Assembly (NCBI RefSeq): GCF_900111345.1
Contig: NZ_FOGY01000007.1
Coordinates: 186,001-250,000, forward strand
Direction: 5' to 3'
Origin: Psychrobacillus sp. OK032
Lineage (GTDB): Bacteria > Bacillota > Bacilli > Bacillales_A > Planococcaceae
DNA length: 64,000 nt
In this document: positions 49,838-59,022 of the stretch, piece after piece
Layout: every line of letters begins with the position of its first letter
How positions within the stretch are numbered: the first letter of the stretch is position 1
Notes under the pieces: generated by a model
What the model saw: the letters and a program-made list of their open reading frames with translations, nothing else
Database searches by the model: none
What the model was told of the DNA's origin: nothing
Position numbers and translations under genes: made by a program

Positions 49838-51082
49838 ATGATGTTAACTAATTTCGAAGAGAATTTACAAAAGTATGCAAAACTATTAGTTGCAAAAGGT
49901 ATTAATGTTCAATCTGGTGATTGGGTAAAAATGACTATCACTGTTGATCAGGCACCATTAGCACGATTAATTACGAAAGAAGCATATGATTTAGGTGCTG
50001 AAAAAGTCATTATCAAATGGTCTGATGACGAAATTAGCAAGCTGCATTATTTAAACCAGTCTACAGAAGTGTTAACAGACATCCCAGATTATGAAATCCA
50101 AGAATCCGAAGACCATGTGTTAAACCATCGTGTAAGTCGTCTCTCTATTGTATCTAGTGATCCAGGTCTACTAAACGAAGTGGATCCTGCTAAAATTGCC
50201 GCTTACCAAAACATTGCGGGAAAAGCATTCAAAGCACAACGTATAGCAACTCAAAACGATGACTTGAAATGGACTGTTGCCGCTGCAGCTGGGGCAGGTT
50301 GGGCTGCACAAGTATTCCCTGATTTAGCAACTTCTGAAGAGCAAGTTGATGCTTTATGGGACCAAATTTTCAAAACATGCCGTGTTTATGCAGATGATCC
50401 AATTGCTGCGTGGGATGAACATAAGAAAACGTTAAATGAAAAAGCGGCTAAATTGAATGAAATTCAGTTCGACGCATTACATTATACTGCACCGGGCACG
50501 GACTTAACTTTAGGTTTACCAAAAAACCATATTTGGGCATGTGCAGAAAGCTATAATCCTAAAGGGGAAGAGTTTATTGCCAATATGCCTACAGAGGAAG
50601 TCTTTACTGCTCCAGATACACACCGGATGGAAGGTGTCGTACGCAGTACCAAACCACTAAGCTATGCTGGTACGCTAATTGAAGGTATTGAAGTGCATTT
50701 CAAAGATGGCAAAATTGTAGATATCTCTGCTGAAAAAGGAAATGAAACAATTAAAAAATTAGTTTTTGACAATGAAGGCGGTACAGGACTAGGTGAAGTA
50801 GCGCTTGTTCCAGATCCTTCTCCAATTTCTCAATCGGATGTTACTTTCTTCAATACATTATTTGATGAAAATGCATCTAATCACTTAGCAATCGGTTCAG
50901 CTTACCCGACTACGATTCAAGGTGGTACAAAGATGAGCCAAGAAGAATTATTAAAACATGGTATGAACACTTCCATTGTTCACGTTGACTTCATGATTGG
51001 TTCTGACAAGATGGACATCGATGGCATCAAACAAGATGGCACAGTCCTTCCAATCTTCCGTAATGGAGACTGGGCATTTTAG
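49838..51082 (+). CDS. M29 family aminopeptidase (AmpS/PepS-like)
   Basis: 414 residues. Metal-site blocks: GAGWAAQVFPDLATSEE, LHYTAPGTDLTLGLPKNH, MPTEEVFTAPDTHRMEGVV, DNEGGTGLGEVALVPD and the catalytic SNHLAIGSAYPTTIQGG region, ending IVHVDFMIGSDKMDIDG. A cobalt/zinc aminopeptidase releasing N-terminal residues. GGAGG precedes two adjacent ATGs (49838 or 49841). Confidence 0.88.
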   Translation: MMLTNFEENLQKYAKLLVAKGINVQSGDWVKMTITVDQAPLARLITKEAYDLGAEKVIIKWSDDEISKLHYLNQSTEVLTDIPDYEIQESEDHVLNHRVSRLSIVSSDPGLLNEVDPAKIAAYQNIAGKAFKAQRIATQNDDLKWTVAAAAGAGWAAQVFPDLATSEEQVDALWDQIFKTCRVYADDPIAAWDEHKKTLNEKAAKLNEIQFDALHYTAPGTDLTLGLPKNHIWACAESYNPKGEEFIANMPTEEVFTAPDTHRMEGVVRSTKPLSYAGTLIEGIEVHFKDGKIVDISAEKGNETIKKLVFDNEGGTGLGEVALVPDPSPISQSDVTFFNTLFDENASNHLAIGSAYPTTIQGGTKMSQEELLKHGMNTSIVHVDFMIGSDKMDIDGIKQDGTVLPIFRNGDWAF

Positions 51083-51187
51083 ATATTGTCCCGAACACGA
51101 ACGTATAGAAGGTATCAACCAAAAATTGGGTTGGTGCTTAAGTTCAAGTACTGTTATACTAGCGTCATAACTGAATGATAAATGCAA

Positions 51188-51232
51188 TACATGGAGGAGC
51201 CTGTCACAACGGCTCCTTCATGTATTTTTTTT
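51188..51232 (+). terminator. Terminator
   Basis: ACATG-AGGAGCC pairs with GGCTCCT-CATGT around nine bases, followed by eight Ts. Confidence 0.85.
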
Positions 51233-51262
51233 GTTCAGAAAACTATTTATAGGAGGTAACTT

Positions 51263-52396
51263 GTGTTTATTTTACAAATAGTTATCATTTTACTCGCAAC
51301 AAAATTAGCTGGTCAGTTAAGTATTCGGCTAGGACAACCATCTGTTTTAGGTAAAATCATAGTAGGTATTATTTTAGGTCCGGCATTACTAGGGTGGGTA
51401 CAGGATACGGAGATAGTTTCTATCTTCAGTCAAATAGGAGTTCTTCTTTTAATGTTTTTAGCAGGATTAGAAACAAATTTAAAGGACTTAAACCGGAATC
51501 TAAAAGCATCAGTATTCGTTGCTATTGGTGGGATTATAGCTCCAATTATTGGTGGATACTTAGCGTCTCAATATTACGGACTATCAATGGAAGAATCAAT
51601 TTTTATCGGATTACTATTATCAGCAACTTCTGTCAGTATTTCTGTTCAAACGCTAAGAGAATTGGGTTGGCTTAATAGTAAAGAGGGTTCTACTCTACTC
51701 GGTGCAGCAGTTTTAGATGATATTATTGTTGTTATTTTAATCGCGATTGCTATGAGTTTCTTTGTAGGTTCTGATGTTAGTATTGCATTATTAATCGGGA
51801 AAAAAATCTTGTTCTTTATCATCATTATTTTAGCTTCCAAATGGTTAATTCCTAGATTTATCCAAGCATTCTCTAAACTTAAAGTCACGGAAGCAACGTT
51901 AAGTGCAGGAATAATCATTTGTTTTAGCTTTGCTTACTTTGCAGAGCATCTTGGAATTGCAGGGATTATTGGAACGTTTTTCGCAGGAATTGCCATTGCT
52001 CAGACGAGATTTAAAGAAGAAATTGAGCATAAAGTCGAACCGATTGCGTATGGATTTTTCGTTCCATTCTTCTTTGTCAGCATTGGTTTAGCAGTATCGT
52101 TTGATGGTATTGGTAACCAAGTTGGATTTATAGTTGTTTTCTCTGTTATTGCAATTATTTCAAAGTTTATAGGTTCAGGGATTGGTGCTCGTTTATCCGG
52201 TTTCAATTCAAGATCATCTATGGGTATTGGTGCTGGAATGATTTCAAGAGGAGAAGTGGCATTAATATTAGCTGCCATAGGGCTAGAGAGTGGTCTACTA
52301 CCTACTGAATACTACACAGCAATGATTATTGTAGTAATTGTCACAACACTAGTTACCCCTCCATTATTAAAATTATTTTTTGGGAAAAAAGACTAG
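51263..52396 (+). CDS. CPA2-type cation:proton antiporter membrane domain
   Basis: 377 residues, about twelve helices, ending after the membrane domain without a regulatory TrkA-N part. Blocks: LSIRLGQPSVLGKIIVGIIL, LLMFLAGLETNLKDL, LGAAVLDDIIVVILIAIAMS (the ion-binding Asp pair) and SMGIGAGMISRGEVALILAA. Na+(K+)/H+ exchange. GTG start with TAGGAGG. Confidence 0.85.
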   Translation: MFILQIVIILLATKLAGQLSIRLGQPSVLGKIIVGIILGPALLGWVQDTEIVSIFSQIGVLLLMFLAGLETNLKDLNRNLKASVFVAIGGIIAPIIGGYLASQYYGLSMEESIFIGLLLSATSVSISVQTLRELGWLNSKEGSTLLGAAVLDDIIVVILIAIAMSFFVGSDVSIALLIGKKILFFIIIILASKWLIPRFIQAFSKLKVTEATLSAGIIICFSFAYFAEHLGIAGIIGTFFAGIAIAQTRFKEEIEHKVEPIAYGFFVPFFFVSIGLAVSFDGIGNQVGFIVVFSVIAIISKFIGSGIGARLSGFNSRSSMGIGAGMISRGEVALILAAIGLESGLLPTEYYTAMIIVVIVTTLVTPPLLKLFFGKKD

Positions 52397-52411
52397 AATA
52401 CATCCAAAAAA

Positions 52412-52448
52412 GAGCAAGGTATTACTAATATACTTAGTTACCTTGCTC
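52412..52448. terminator. Bidirectional terminator
   Basis: GAGCAAGGTA pairs with TACCTTGCTC between the convergent antiporter and glycosylase genes; T run on the minus strand. Confidence 0.8.
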
Positions 52449-52458
52449 CCATTAGCTA

Positions 52459-53034
52459 TTATTTTACTTTGCCATGAGAAGGATGACAAAAACAGTCCAA
52501 TGTATGATCATTTACCATTCCCACAGCCTGCATATAGGAATAACAAATAGTACCCCCTACAAATTTAAATCCATCTTTTTTCAACCTCTTACTCATGTAA
52601 TCACTTATTTCACTTGAAACGGGAACTTCTTTTACTGTCTTCCAGTGGTTAACGATTGGTTCACTTTCTACAAAACTCCAAATATAATTCGAAAATGTAC
52701 CATGCTCTTTTTGGATGTTCAAAAAGGCCTTTGCATTTGTTACGACACTTTGAATTTTTAACTTATTTCGCACAATCCCAGCTTCTTCTCTTAATGATTG
52801 CATCTTTTCATCCGTATAAAGAACAATTTTTTCCGCTTCAAAATTATCGAACGCCTTTCGATAGTTTTCTCTTTTTTGTAAAATTGTCCACCAACTTAGA
52901 CCCGCTTGTGCACCTTCTAGGCACAACATTTCAAAAAGTAGCCTATCATCAAATACAGGTACTCCCCATTCTTTATCATGATACTCCACATATAAAGGCT
53001 CTTTTGCTGCTATCCACGCGCACCGTTCTGCCAT
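52459..53034 (-). CDS. tag: DNA-3-methyladenine glycosylase I
   Basis: 191 residues. The family start RCAWIAAKEPLYVEYHDKEW, then GVPVFDDRLLFEMLCLEGAQ, AGLSWWTILQKRENYRKAFD and a zinc-type C-terminus with Cys/His (DHTLDCFCHPSH). It excises 3-methyladenine in base excision repair. ATG has AAGGGGGAA upstream. Confidence 0.9.
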   Translation of the reverse strand: MAERCAWIAAKEPLYVEYHDKEWGVPVFDDRLLFEMLCLEGAQAGLSWWTILQKRENYRKAFDNFEAEKIVLYTDEKMQSLREEAGIVRNKLKIQSVVTNAKAFLNIQKEHGTFSNYIWSFVESEPIVNHWKTVKEVPVSSEISDYMSKRLKKDGFKFVGGTICYSYMQAVGMVNDHTLDCFCHPSHGKVK

Positions 53035-53147
53035 TTGTAATTCCCCCTTGTGCCACTTATTAATTATAGTTAGATTGTACCATACGTATGTTCTATAAAA
53101 TACTTACATATTGTTCATCTCTTGACACATAAATATTATTGATATAT

Positions 53148-53171
53148 GGTTATATACATAAGTGTATAACC
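53148..53171. promoter_or_regulatory. GntR-type operator and promoter
   Basis: GGTTATATAC-ATAA-GTGTATAACC is a palindrome with one mismatch, just downstream of TTGACA (53122) and a weak TATGGT -10 with 17-base spacing. Its position would block transcription of the GntR-ABC operon. Confidence 0.6.
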
Positions 53172-53210
53172 GTATAAGCGTGAAGGTTAAACAGAAAAGT
53201 GGTGAATCCA

Positions 53211-53588
53211 TTGGGCAAACTTCTCGATCAAGACAAACCAATTTATATGCAAGTTCGAGAGAAAATTGAAGACCAAATTGTAAACGACCAGTTGAAAGAA
53301 GGAGAACAGGCACCATCTACGAATCAACTAGTGGCCTTTTATAAAATCAATCATGCCACTGTATCGAAAGGGGTCAATCAGTTGGTCGATGAAGGAATTC
53401 TTTTTAAAAAGCGAGGAATTGGGATGTTTGTTGCAGAAGGGGCTAAAAAGAAGCTCATTCAAAAACGAAAAGATGCATTTGTAGATGATTATATTGTTGG
53501 GTTAGTACAAGAAGCAGAAAAATTAGGAATCTCCGAGCACGAAATTGTTGAATTCATCCAAAAAATAAAAGGAAGTGAAAGAGCATGA
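53211..53588 (+). CDS. GntR (YtrA-type) regulator
   Basis: 125 residues from TTG 53211, with GGTGAAT eight bases upstream; GTGs at 53199 and 53202 overlap that site. Short GntR of the YtrA subgroup: DKPIYMQVREKIEDQIVN, GEQAPSTNQLVAFYKINHAT (HTH) and GVNQLVDEGILFKKRGIGMF. YtrA proteins repress ABC exporters and respond to cell-wall antibiotics. Overlaps the next gene by four bases. Confidence 0.85.
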   Translation: MGKLLDQDKPIYMQVREKIEDQIVNDQLKEGEQAPSTNQLVAFYKINHATVSKGVNQLVDEGILFKKRGIGMFVAEGAKKKLIQKRKDAFVDDYIVGLVQEAEKLGISEHEIVEFIQKIKGSERA

Positions 53589-54457
53589 CATTAACTATAG
53601 AAGGAACGGACTTAAGTTTAGCTTATGGATATCATCATGCGTTAAAAAATTTATCGTTCCGATTAAGTGAGAACAAAATTTATGGATTCTTGGGGAGAAA
53701 TGGAGCCGGAAAAACCTCCCTTCTTTCTATACTAGCTTCATTTCGCGAGCAAACATCCGGTTCCCTTACTATTGATGGAAAAGCACCATTTGAAAATCCA
53801 CATGTAATGCAGCAAGTAGCATTTATATACAGTAAAGATTATAAAGACGAATCTGATAACGTAAAAGAAATGCTCGAGAGTGTAGAAAGATACCGTCCAC
53901 ATTTTGATGGGGAATACGCACAGTATCTTATTCAAAAGTTTAATCTACCATTGGATAAAAAAATAAAGGAATTTTCCAAAGGGATGCAATCCGCGCTCAA
54001 TGTCACCATCGGATTAGCTTGTCGAGCACCAATTACGATATTCGACGAAGCATATTTAGGAATGGATGCACCAACAAGGGAAATCTTTTATCAAGCATTA
54101 TTAGAAGATCAAGCAAAGCATCCACGAATAATGATTATTTCCACACATCTTGTCTCTGAAATGGATTATCTGTTCGATGAAGTTCTTATTTTGCATAAAG
54201 GAAGCGTTGTTTTGCAGGAAGAATACGAATCCCTTATAACAAAAGGAGTATCTATTACCGGAGCGGCAAACGAAGTAGATGAGTTTGTTCAATCCATGAA
54301 ACTATTAAATGTTCAGCAGCTAGGTAATACAAAATCTGTCATGGTTTATGGAGAGCTAACAGACAGAGAACGAAAACATGCACAACAAAGAGGACTTGAA
54401 GTTGGTCCCATTTCTTTACAGGATTTGTTTATCCATTTAACAGAGGAGGGAAACTAA
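53585..54457 (+). CDS. ABC transporter ATP-binding protein
   Basis: 290 residues: Walker A GRNGAGKTS, degenerate signature EFSKGMQSALNVTIGLA (KGMQ in place of GGQ), Walker B ITIFDEAYLGMD and switch His in ISTHLVSEM. The last 70 residues form an extra domain. In the YtrB/BcrA exporter group. Part of a three-gene operon with overlaps of 4 and a gap of one base. Confidence 0.85.
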   Translation: MTLTIEGTDLSLAYGYHHALKNLSFRLSENKIYGFLGRNGAGKTSLLSILASFREQTSGSLTIDGKAPFENPHVMQQVAFIYSKDYKDESDNVKEMLESVERYRPHFDGEYAQYLIQKFNLPLDKKIKEFSKGMQSALNVTIGLACRAPITIFDEAYLGMDAPTREIFYQALLEDQAKHPRIMIISTHLVSEMDYLFDEVLILHKGSVVLQEEYESLITKGVSITGAANEVDEFVQSMKLLNVQQLGNTKSVMVYGELTDRERKHAQQRGLEVGPISLQDLFIHLTEEGN

Positions 54458-54458
54458 G

Positions 54459-55238
54459 ATGAAGCAAAAAGCAATTTATCCCAAAGTCGCCACGGATTTG
54501 TTTTGGGTTCAATTTTTTTGGGCTTTTGGTTTTTTAGGTGTCCTTCTTGTAGTTCAAATCATTAAAACTATACTCTCTACTACTAAGGGAATTGAAATGA
54601 ACGATTATTTTGATGCAGTTTTTATTGCCGCTAATATTTTTATGCTTGTTATTGGCATTATTTCTACTTACGGATTCCTTCCTTACTATGTTAGCAATGG
54701 AGTCACAAGAAAAGATTATTTTAAAGGATCTGCAATAGCTTCTGTTGGTCTTTCGATTACTATTCCGATAATAGCTAGCATAGTATCTGTAATCCAAATT
54801 TTTCTAGTAAATTTAATAAATCTTTCTATTCTAAAGGATAGCTCATTCGACAATAATGCTGGAGCGGAAGGTAGTATTATTGGAGAGATTATTCTCTCGA
54901 TTATATTCACCCCTTTTGTGGACCTGCAAAGTAATTGGCTTTTAGCTATTTTCGTCTTTGCTTTAAATATTTTTATATACTATCTAGTCGGTTGGTTGAT
55001 TGGCTCTGGATTTTATCGATTTGGTGTTCTATTTGGCTTAATCAGTATTATCATCGCTTTTTTAATTATCTATGCACAGGATTTACTCTTAAGCATTGCA
55101 TTAGACTTACCTGTCCAAGATATGTTTGCAACCTTGGATTTTCCCATATATGTGTCCGTAATAGGCATTTTCGTTCTTATCGCAATTACTTTATGGATGA
55201 TACGCCAACTGACGAAACGTGTAGCCGTTAAAATGTAA
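54459..55238 (+). CDS. ABC transporter membrane permease
   Basis: 259 residues with six membrane helices (FWAFGFLGVLLVVQIIKTIL, YVSNGVTRKDYFKGSAIASV and others). Partner of the preceding ATPase. YVSNGVTRKDYF is the loop seen in related YtrC/D-type permeases. Role probably efflux or sensing of cell-envelope antibiotics, inferred from the YtrA-type repressor. Confidence 0.8.
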   Translation: MKQKAIYPKVATDLFWVQFFWAFGFLGVLLVVQIIKTILSTTKGIEMNDYFDAVFIAANIFMLVIGIISTYGFLPYYVSNGVTRKDYFKGSAIASVGLSITIPIIASIVSVIQIFLVNLINLSILKDSSFDNNAGAEGSIIGEIILSIIFTPFVDLQSNWLLAIFVFALNIFIYYLVGWLIGSGFYRFGVLFGLISIIIAFLIIYAQDLLLSIALDLPVQDMFATLDFPIYVSVIGIFVLIAITLWMIRQLTKRVAVKM

Positions 55239-55392
55239 AAACGTTCCCTGAGTCACGCAAACACAGAAGCTATTCTGAATGGCATGACGCGGGGAACATT
55301 CAAAAGTTACGCGCATCGTCCAGTTCTTTGTGATCCTCCCTATTCTCTTTAAATTACGGAATTCGTATTGGCATTAAATCCAAATGAGTACA

Positions 55393-55429
55393 ATAAAAAG
55401 ACCGCTTGATGATAGTGCATCAAACGGTC
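55393..55429 (-). terminator. Terminator
   Basis: GACCGCTTGATG pairs with CATCAAACGGTC (one mismatch), T run on the minus strand; ends the RraA-like gene. Confidence 0.8.
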
Positions 55430-55454
55430 AAATATTATTGTATCTAAAAATAAA

Positions 55455-55937
55455 CTATAAAAGAGCCTGTTTAGAAATAATAACTCCATCCTCATCCGCG
55501 TAAACATACTCTCCAGGCTTCCAGTCGACTCCACCGAAATGAAGTGTGCTATTACGTTCGCCAGTGCCAGCTTTTTTACTTTTTAGCGGATATGTTCCTA
55601 ACGCAAGAATGCCGACATTCATTTTAGCAAGCTCTGCTGAATCTCTAACATAACCATTAATAATAATGCCTGCTAACTTTCTAGATTGAGCGATGCCCGC
55701 TAGACGATCGCCAAGAAGTGCACATCGCTTAGAACCACGACCATCCACGACAAGGACAGAGCCTTCCTCTACATTTTCGAGTGCTTCCACAACGAGCACA
55801 TTATCCTCAAATACATCTACTGTTTCTATTTTTCCTGAAAAACATGACTTGTTTCCGAAAGAACGGAAATCAATATCGCAAATTTGTAATGATTCTGAAT
55901 GATCGTCGCATAAATCAGTAGTCTTAAAATCTATCAA
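55455..55937 (-). CDS. RraA family protein
   Basis: 160 residues. [18 protein letters not shown], then [36 protein letters not shown] and [18 protein letters not shown] cover the RraA fold. E. coli RraA inhibits RNase E; many Bacilli lack RNase E, and related proteins are 4-hydroxy-4-methyl-2-oxoglutarate/oxaloacetate aldolases, for which the GDR and R-D motif here would serve. TTG start, GGAGG eight bases upstream. Confidence 0.82.
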   Translation of the reverse strand: MIDFKTTDLCDDHSESLQICDIDFRSFGNKSCFSGKIETVDVFEDNVLVVEALENVEEGSVLVVDGRGSKRCALLGDRLAGIAQSRKLAGIIINGYVRDSAELAKMNVGILALGTYPLKSKKAGTGERNSTLHFGGVDWKPGEYVYADEDGVIISKQALL

Positions 55938-56178
55938 AGCTGATTCCTCCTAATCTTTTCTTTCTTATATAATTTAACATTCTCTCCTAGTATACATCAT
56001 AAACTATTCTGGATTACTCTTGACTCAAGGGACATTAAATTCCAACAATGCTCAACATCAAAATTTCTCGTCATTGTTCAAATCGTTGTCGAGTAGTTTG
56101 TCATACTTGTTTCTCTTTGCTTTCAAAGCTATTATCCAAGGAATAGAAACCAATTTTCAATGTAAAGAACTCTCTTAA

Positions 56179-56607
56179 CTATAATCCCCAATCCAATTTC
56201 AGAAAGTCTTTAAGAATTTTTAACTGCTCCGGACCTATCTTATCAGCAATTTCTTTCTCTAAATTCGCCTTCAGCGATTCATTTTTTTCATAACATTCTT
56301 CACCCAGCTCAGTTAACCGTATGCATTTATCTTTTTTGTTATACTCCACATTATTTATTTCAACTATCCCTTTTGCTTCCAAAATTTTTATGAATTTATG
56401 GGTGGCTTGCCTCGAAATATCCAAGTTTTTGGAAACAAACGCAATAGTAGGCTGCTTTTTATAAATTCTAGCCATGATGAACCACTCGGAATTTGATAAA
56501 TATATATCACTGCTATCATTCCATAGTTTCTCCGTTATTTTTCTAAGTTGAAGATGTCTCTCACTTAAAATATCAATCAAATCCAAGTTATTTAATTCTA
56601 AATCCAA
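56179..56607 (-). CDS. MarR family regulator
   Basis: 142 residues from TTG 56607, eight bases after AGGAG; longer frames to 56637 lack a site. HTH: EWFIMARIYKKQPTIAFVSK, NLDISRQATHKFIKILEAKG, wing VEYNKKDKCIRLTELGE. Divergent from the CarD-Spx pair with TTGTCAA/TTGACAA repeats between, which it probably binds. Confidence 0.82.
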   Translation of the reverse strand: MDLELNNLDLIDILSERHLQLRKITEKLWNDSSDIYLSNSEWFIMARIYKKQPTIAFVSKNLDISRQATHKFIKILEAKGIVEINNVEYNKKDKCIRLTELGEECYEKNESLKANLEKEIADKIGPEQLKILKDFLKLDWGL

Positions 56608-56661
56608 CCAATTCACTCCTATAGATATCTTTGACACCTACTATATAAAATCCCCCTTACA

Positions 56662-56725
56662 TTGTCAACAAAATTGACAACTTATAAAAATTGTCGTAAA
56701 CTAATATTGTAAACTAAATTGACAA
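56662..56725. promoter_or_regulatory. Repeated TTGTCAA/TTGACAA boxes, MarR operator region
   Basis: TTGTCAA-CAAAA-TTGACAA (56662-56680) is a perfect 7-bp inverted repeat; a further TTGTC at 56691 and TTGACAA at 56719 follow in the divergent intergenic region. Confidence 0.6.
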
Positions 56726-56749
56726 TTTTACAGTTGGAGGCTAACACGT

Positions 56750-57256
56750 ATGTTTAATGTTGGAGATATTATTATTTATTCGGCACATGGGTTATGTAAA
56801 ATTGACGATATTTGCGAAAAAACCTATGGTGACAACACGAGAAATTATTATGTATTACATCCACTTGAAAATTCCAAGTTAATCATCAATATCCCTGTTG
56901 ATAGTGAACAAGTAGTAATGCAGAAAGTTGTGGAAAGAGACGAAGCGGAAGATATTTTGCAGTCCTTCCAACAACCAGGCATCGAGTGGATAGAGAATGC
57001 AAAACAGAGAACAAAACAATATAATAGTCTCGTAAACACCGGAGATCGTAAAGAAATTGCTAAAGTAGCAAATACGTTAATGAGGAAAAAACGTGAGGCT
57101 AATAAGAACAAAGAGAAAATGTATGATCATGATCGAGTTCTTTTAACAAGTATACAAAATACAATGTTCAAGGAACTAGCACTGTCACTGAATACTACTT
57201 ATGGAGAAATTTCTACCTATGTTAAGCGCATGATTAGTCAATACGAAGTAACTTGA
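56750..57256 (+). CDS. CarD-like RNA polymerase-binding regulator
   Basis: 168 residues. N-terminal CarD/TRCF RNAP-interaction domain: FNVGDIIIYSAHGLCKIDDI, NYYVLHPLENSKLIINIPVD. C-terminal helical DNA-contact domain to residue 168 (DRVLLTSIQNTMFKELALSL). Binds the RNA polymerase beta subunit and alters open-complex stability. GGAGG ten bases before ATG. First of two genes with the Spx paralogue, 54 bases apart. Confidence 0.85.
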   Translation: MFNVGDIIIYSAHGLCKIDDICEKTYGDNTRNYYVLHPLENSKLIINIPVDSEQVVMQKVVERDEAEDILQSFQQPGIEWIENAKQRTKQYNSLVNTGDRKEIAKVANTLMRKKREANKNKEKMYDHDRVLLTSIQNTMFKELALSLNTTYGEISTYVKRMISQYEVT

Positions 57257-57310
57257 CTACATCTTCCCCTTATTACTGACAATAAAAATAAAAGAATAAG
57301 GAGGAACGGA

Positions 57311-57700
57311 ATGATTACACTATATGTGATACCAGGTAACACATCCTGTAGAAAAGCTAGAAAGTGGTTGCAAGGAAATAATATACCTTTTGTTGAACGG
57401 AATATATTTTCCGAGTCATTAACTATGCCAGAGATTAAAGGAATATTTCGTTTAACTGATAATGGTACAGAAGACATCATTTCCAAGCATTCAGAAGTAA
57501 TTAAGCGAGAAATTGGTGATATGGATCAATTGTCTTTAAAAGATCTATATAACTTGATCCAAAAAAATCCCCGTATTTTAAAAAGTCCCATCATTCTTGA
57601 TGAAAAGCGCCTAATGGTTGGTTTTAATGAACATCAGATTCGTAGATTTATACCTAGATCAGAACGTTTATACTATGGTGCCAGTCACCCACATTATTAG
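57311..57700 (+). CDS. Spx/ArsC-fold regulator lacking the first redox Cys
   Basis: 129 residues, the length of Spx. It keeps IPFVERNIFSESLTMPEIK, LTDNGTEDII with the Gly that contacts RNA polymerase alpha, LKSPIILDEKRLMVGFNEHQ and IRRFIPR. But the switch motif CTSC of Spx reads NTSC (GNTSCRKARKWL), so Cys10 is missing and no intramolecular disulfide can form; Cys13 remains. No other Cys is present. It may be a redox-insensitive Spx-type regulator or respond to single-thiol modification. GGAGGA precedes ATG. Confidence 0.85.
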   Translation: MITLYVIPGNTSCRKARKWLQGNNIPFVERNIFSESLTMPEIKGIFRLTDNGTEDIISKHSEVIKREIGDMDQLSLKDLYNLIQKNPRILKSPIILDEKRLMVGFNEHQIRRFIPRSERLYYGASHPHY

Positions 57701-57783
57701 TAGTGTCCGCTGTGTAAGTAACATTCAAGTTAATTCAAACAAACGAGAATGTTATGATTTGATGTTTGTTTCTTACACAGGCA
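57701..57783. repeat. Short palindromic repeat, copy 1
   Basis: GTGTCCGCTGTGTAAG and CTTACACAGGC form the ends of an imperfect 80-base hairpin just after the Spx-like gene. Its reverse complement carries TGTAAGAAACAAACAT, almost identical to part of the copy at 62602. Confidence 0.6.
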
Positions 57784-57789
57784 AGCTTT

Positions 57790-57942
57790 TTAAGCCATCC
57801 CAATAAGTAATAACCCTAAAACGAACGTTCTGGAATAGACACCTGAAATAACGTCAAGCCCATATTCAGAACCTACATTCATAACTGCAAGCAACGAACC
57901 ACTGATACTTTTGTTTAGACCTTCTTTGAATCCACTTGTCAC
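57790..57942 (-). pseudogene. Remnant of a GntP-type permease C-terminus
   Basis: A 50-codon minus frame reads VTSGFKEGLNKSISGSLLAV, then MNVGSEYGLDVISGVYSRTF and a hydrophobic end LLLIGMA. It resembles the last part of gluconate/GntP-family permeases (loop with aligned SxLxxMNxxSEYG). No upstream continuation is found. Confidence 0.35.
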
Positions 57943-58059
57943 TTTTCCCCATCATAAGGACCGCGATTATTCCTCTTTATACTACTCAATTTTTTTTATA
58001 CCGATCTTAATAGATAAGCTATAATATTAAATAAGCATGTAAATAAGGGGGAGTTTATA

Positions 58060-59004
58060 ATGGCAGAGAAAGTTACAGTATTAGGTGCAGGTACTATGGG
58101 ACATGGAATTGTGCAGCTATATGCACAAGCTGGCTATGATGTATATATGTATGATATTAAAGACGAGTTCTTGGAAAAAGCAGTGGCCCGAATTTCAGAC
58201 AACTTGGACATGTTAATCCAAGAAAATTCAATTACAACATCTGAGAAAGAAAATATATTAAAACGAATTTCTACATCCACTGATTTAAAAGAAGCGGTTA
58301 GCGGATCACAATTTGTCACAGAAGCAGTATCTGAAAATCTGACTATTAAATTTGTTTTATTCAAGCAGTTAGAGGAAGTCATAGAAGACGATACGATTAT
58401 TGCATCTAATACATCTACATTTTCCATTCAGCAACTTTCAGAAGGTGTCCAAAAGACAGACCGTCTAATCATTACTCACTTCTTCAATCCGGCACATTTA
58501 GTTCCACTTGTAGAAGTAGTTAAAGGTCCAGAAACTTCACAAGATATCATTGATCGTACAGTAGAAGTCTTGAAAAATATCGGTAAGAAGCCGGTTGTCT
58601 TGAAAAAAGATATTCCTGGTTTGATAGCCAACCGTCTACAAGCGGCATTAGTCCGCGAAGCTTTCTATCTATTAGATAATGGTATTGCGGATGCAGAGGA
58701 TATAGATTTAGCTGTTACTGCAGGTCCTGGATTCAGATGGGCATTCATTGGACCATTAGAAACTGCAGATTTTGGTGGCCTTGATATTTGGAAGAGCGTA
58801 GTAGAAAACCTTGCACCAGTTCTATCCAAAGAAGAGAAAATCCCACAATTTGTTGAAGAAAAAGTTCAAAGTGGGAATCTTGGGACAAAAACTGGCAATG
58901 GCTTATTCACTTATGCAGGGAATGAAGAAGTACAGAGAAGAATTACAGAACGTGATGAAAACTTCATCAGATTGTCTAACATAAAGAATGATAATAATAG
59001 ATAA
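58060..59004 (+). CDS. 3-hydroxyacyl-CoA dehydrogenase (3-hydroxybutyryl type)
   Basis: 314 residues. Rossmann GAGTMGHGIVQLYAQAGYDV near the N-terminus, ASNTSTFSI with the catalytic Ser, THFFNPAHLVPLVEVV with the catalytic His/Glu region, and helical C-terminal domain GPGFRWAFIGPLETADFGGL. Oxidises 3-hydroxyacyl-CoA to 3-ketoacyl-CoA with NAD in beta-oxidation or butyrate metabolism. GGGGGAG precedes ATG. Alone, without a ketothiolase beside it. Confidence 0.88.
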   Translation: MAEKVTVLGAGTMGHGIVQLYAQAGYDVYMYDIKDEFLEKAVARISDNLDMLIQENSITTSEKENILKRISTSTDLKEAVSGSQFVTEAVSENLTIKFVLFKQLEEVIEDDTIIASNTSTFSIQQLSEGVQKTDRLIITHFFNPAHLVPLVEVVKGPETSQDIIDRTVEVLKNIGKKPVVLKKDIPGLIANRLQAALVREAFYLLDNGIADAEDIDLAVTAGPGFRWAFIGPLETADFGGLDIWKSVVENLAPVLSKEEKIPQFVEEKVQSGNLGTKTGNGLFTYAGNEEVQRRITERDENFIRLSNIKNDNNR

Positions 59005-59022
59005 CTAAATACATGATAAATT

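Noticed and set aside
47567-55429. Similar terminators at 47567 and 55393 as a mobile element
   Set aside because: Similarity is confined to the stem and T run; likely convergence or simple shared terminator form.
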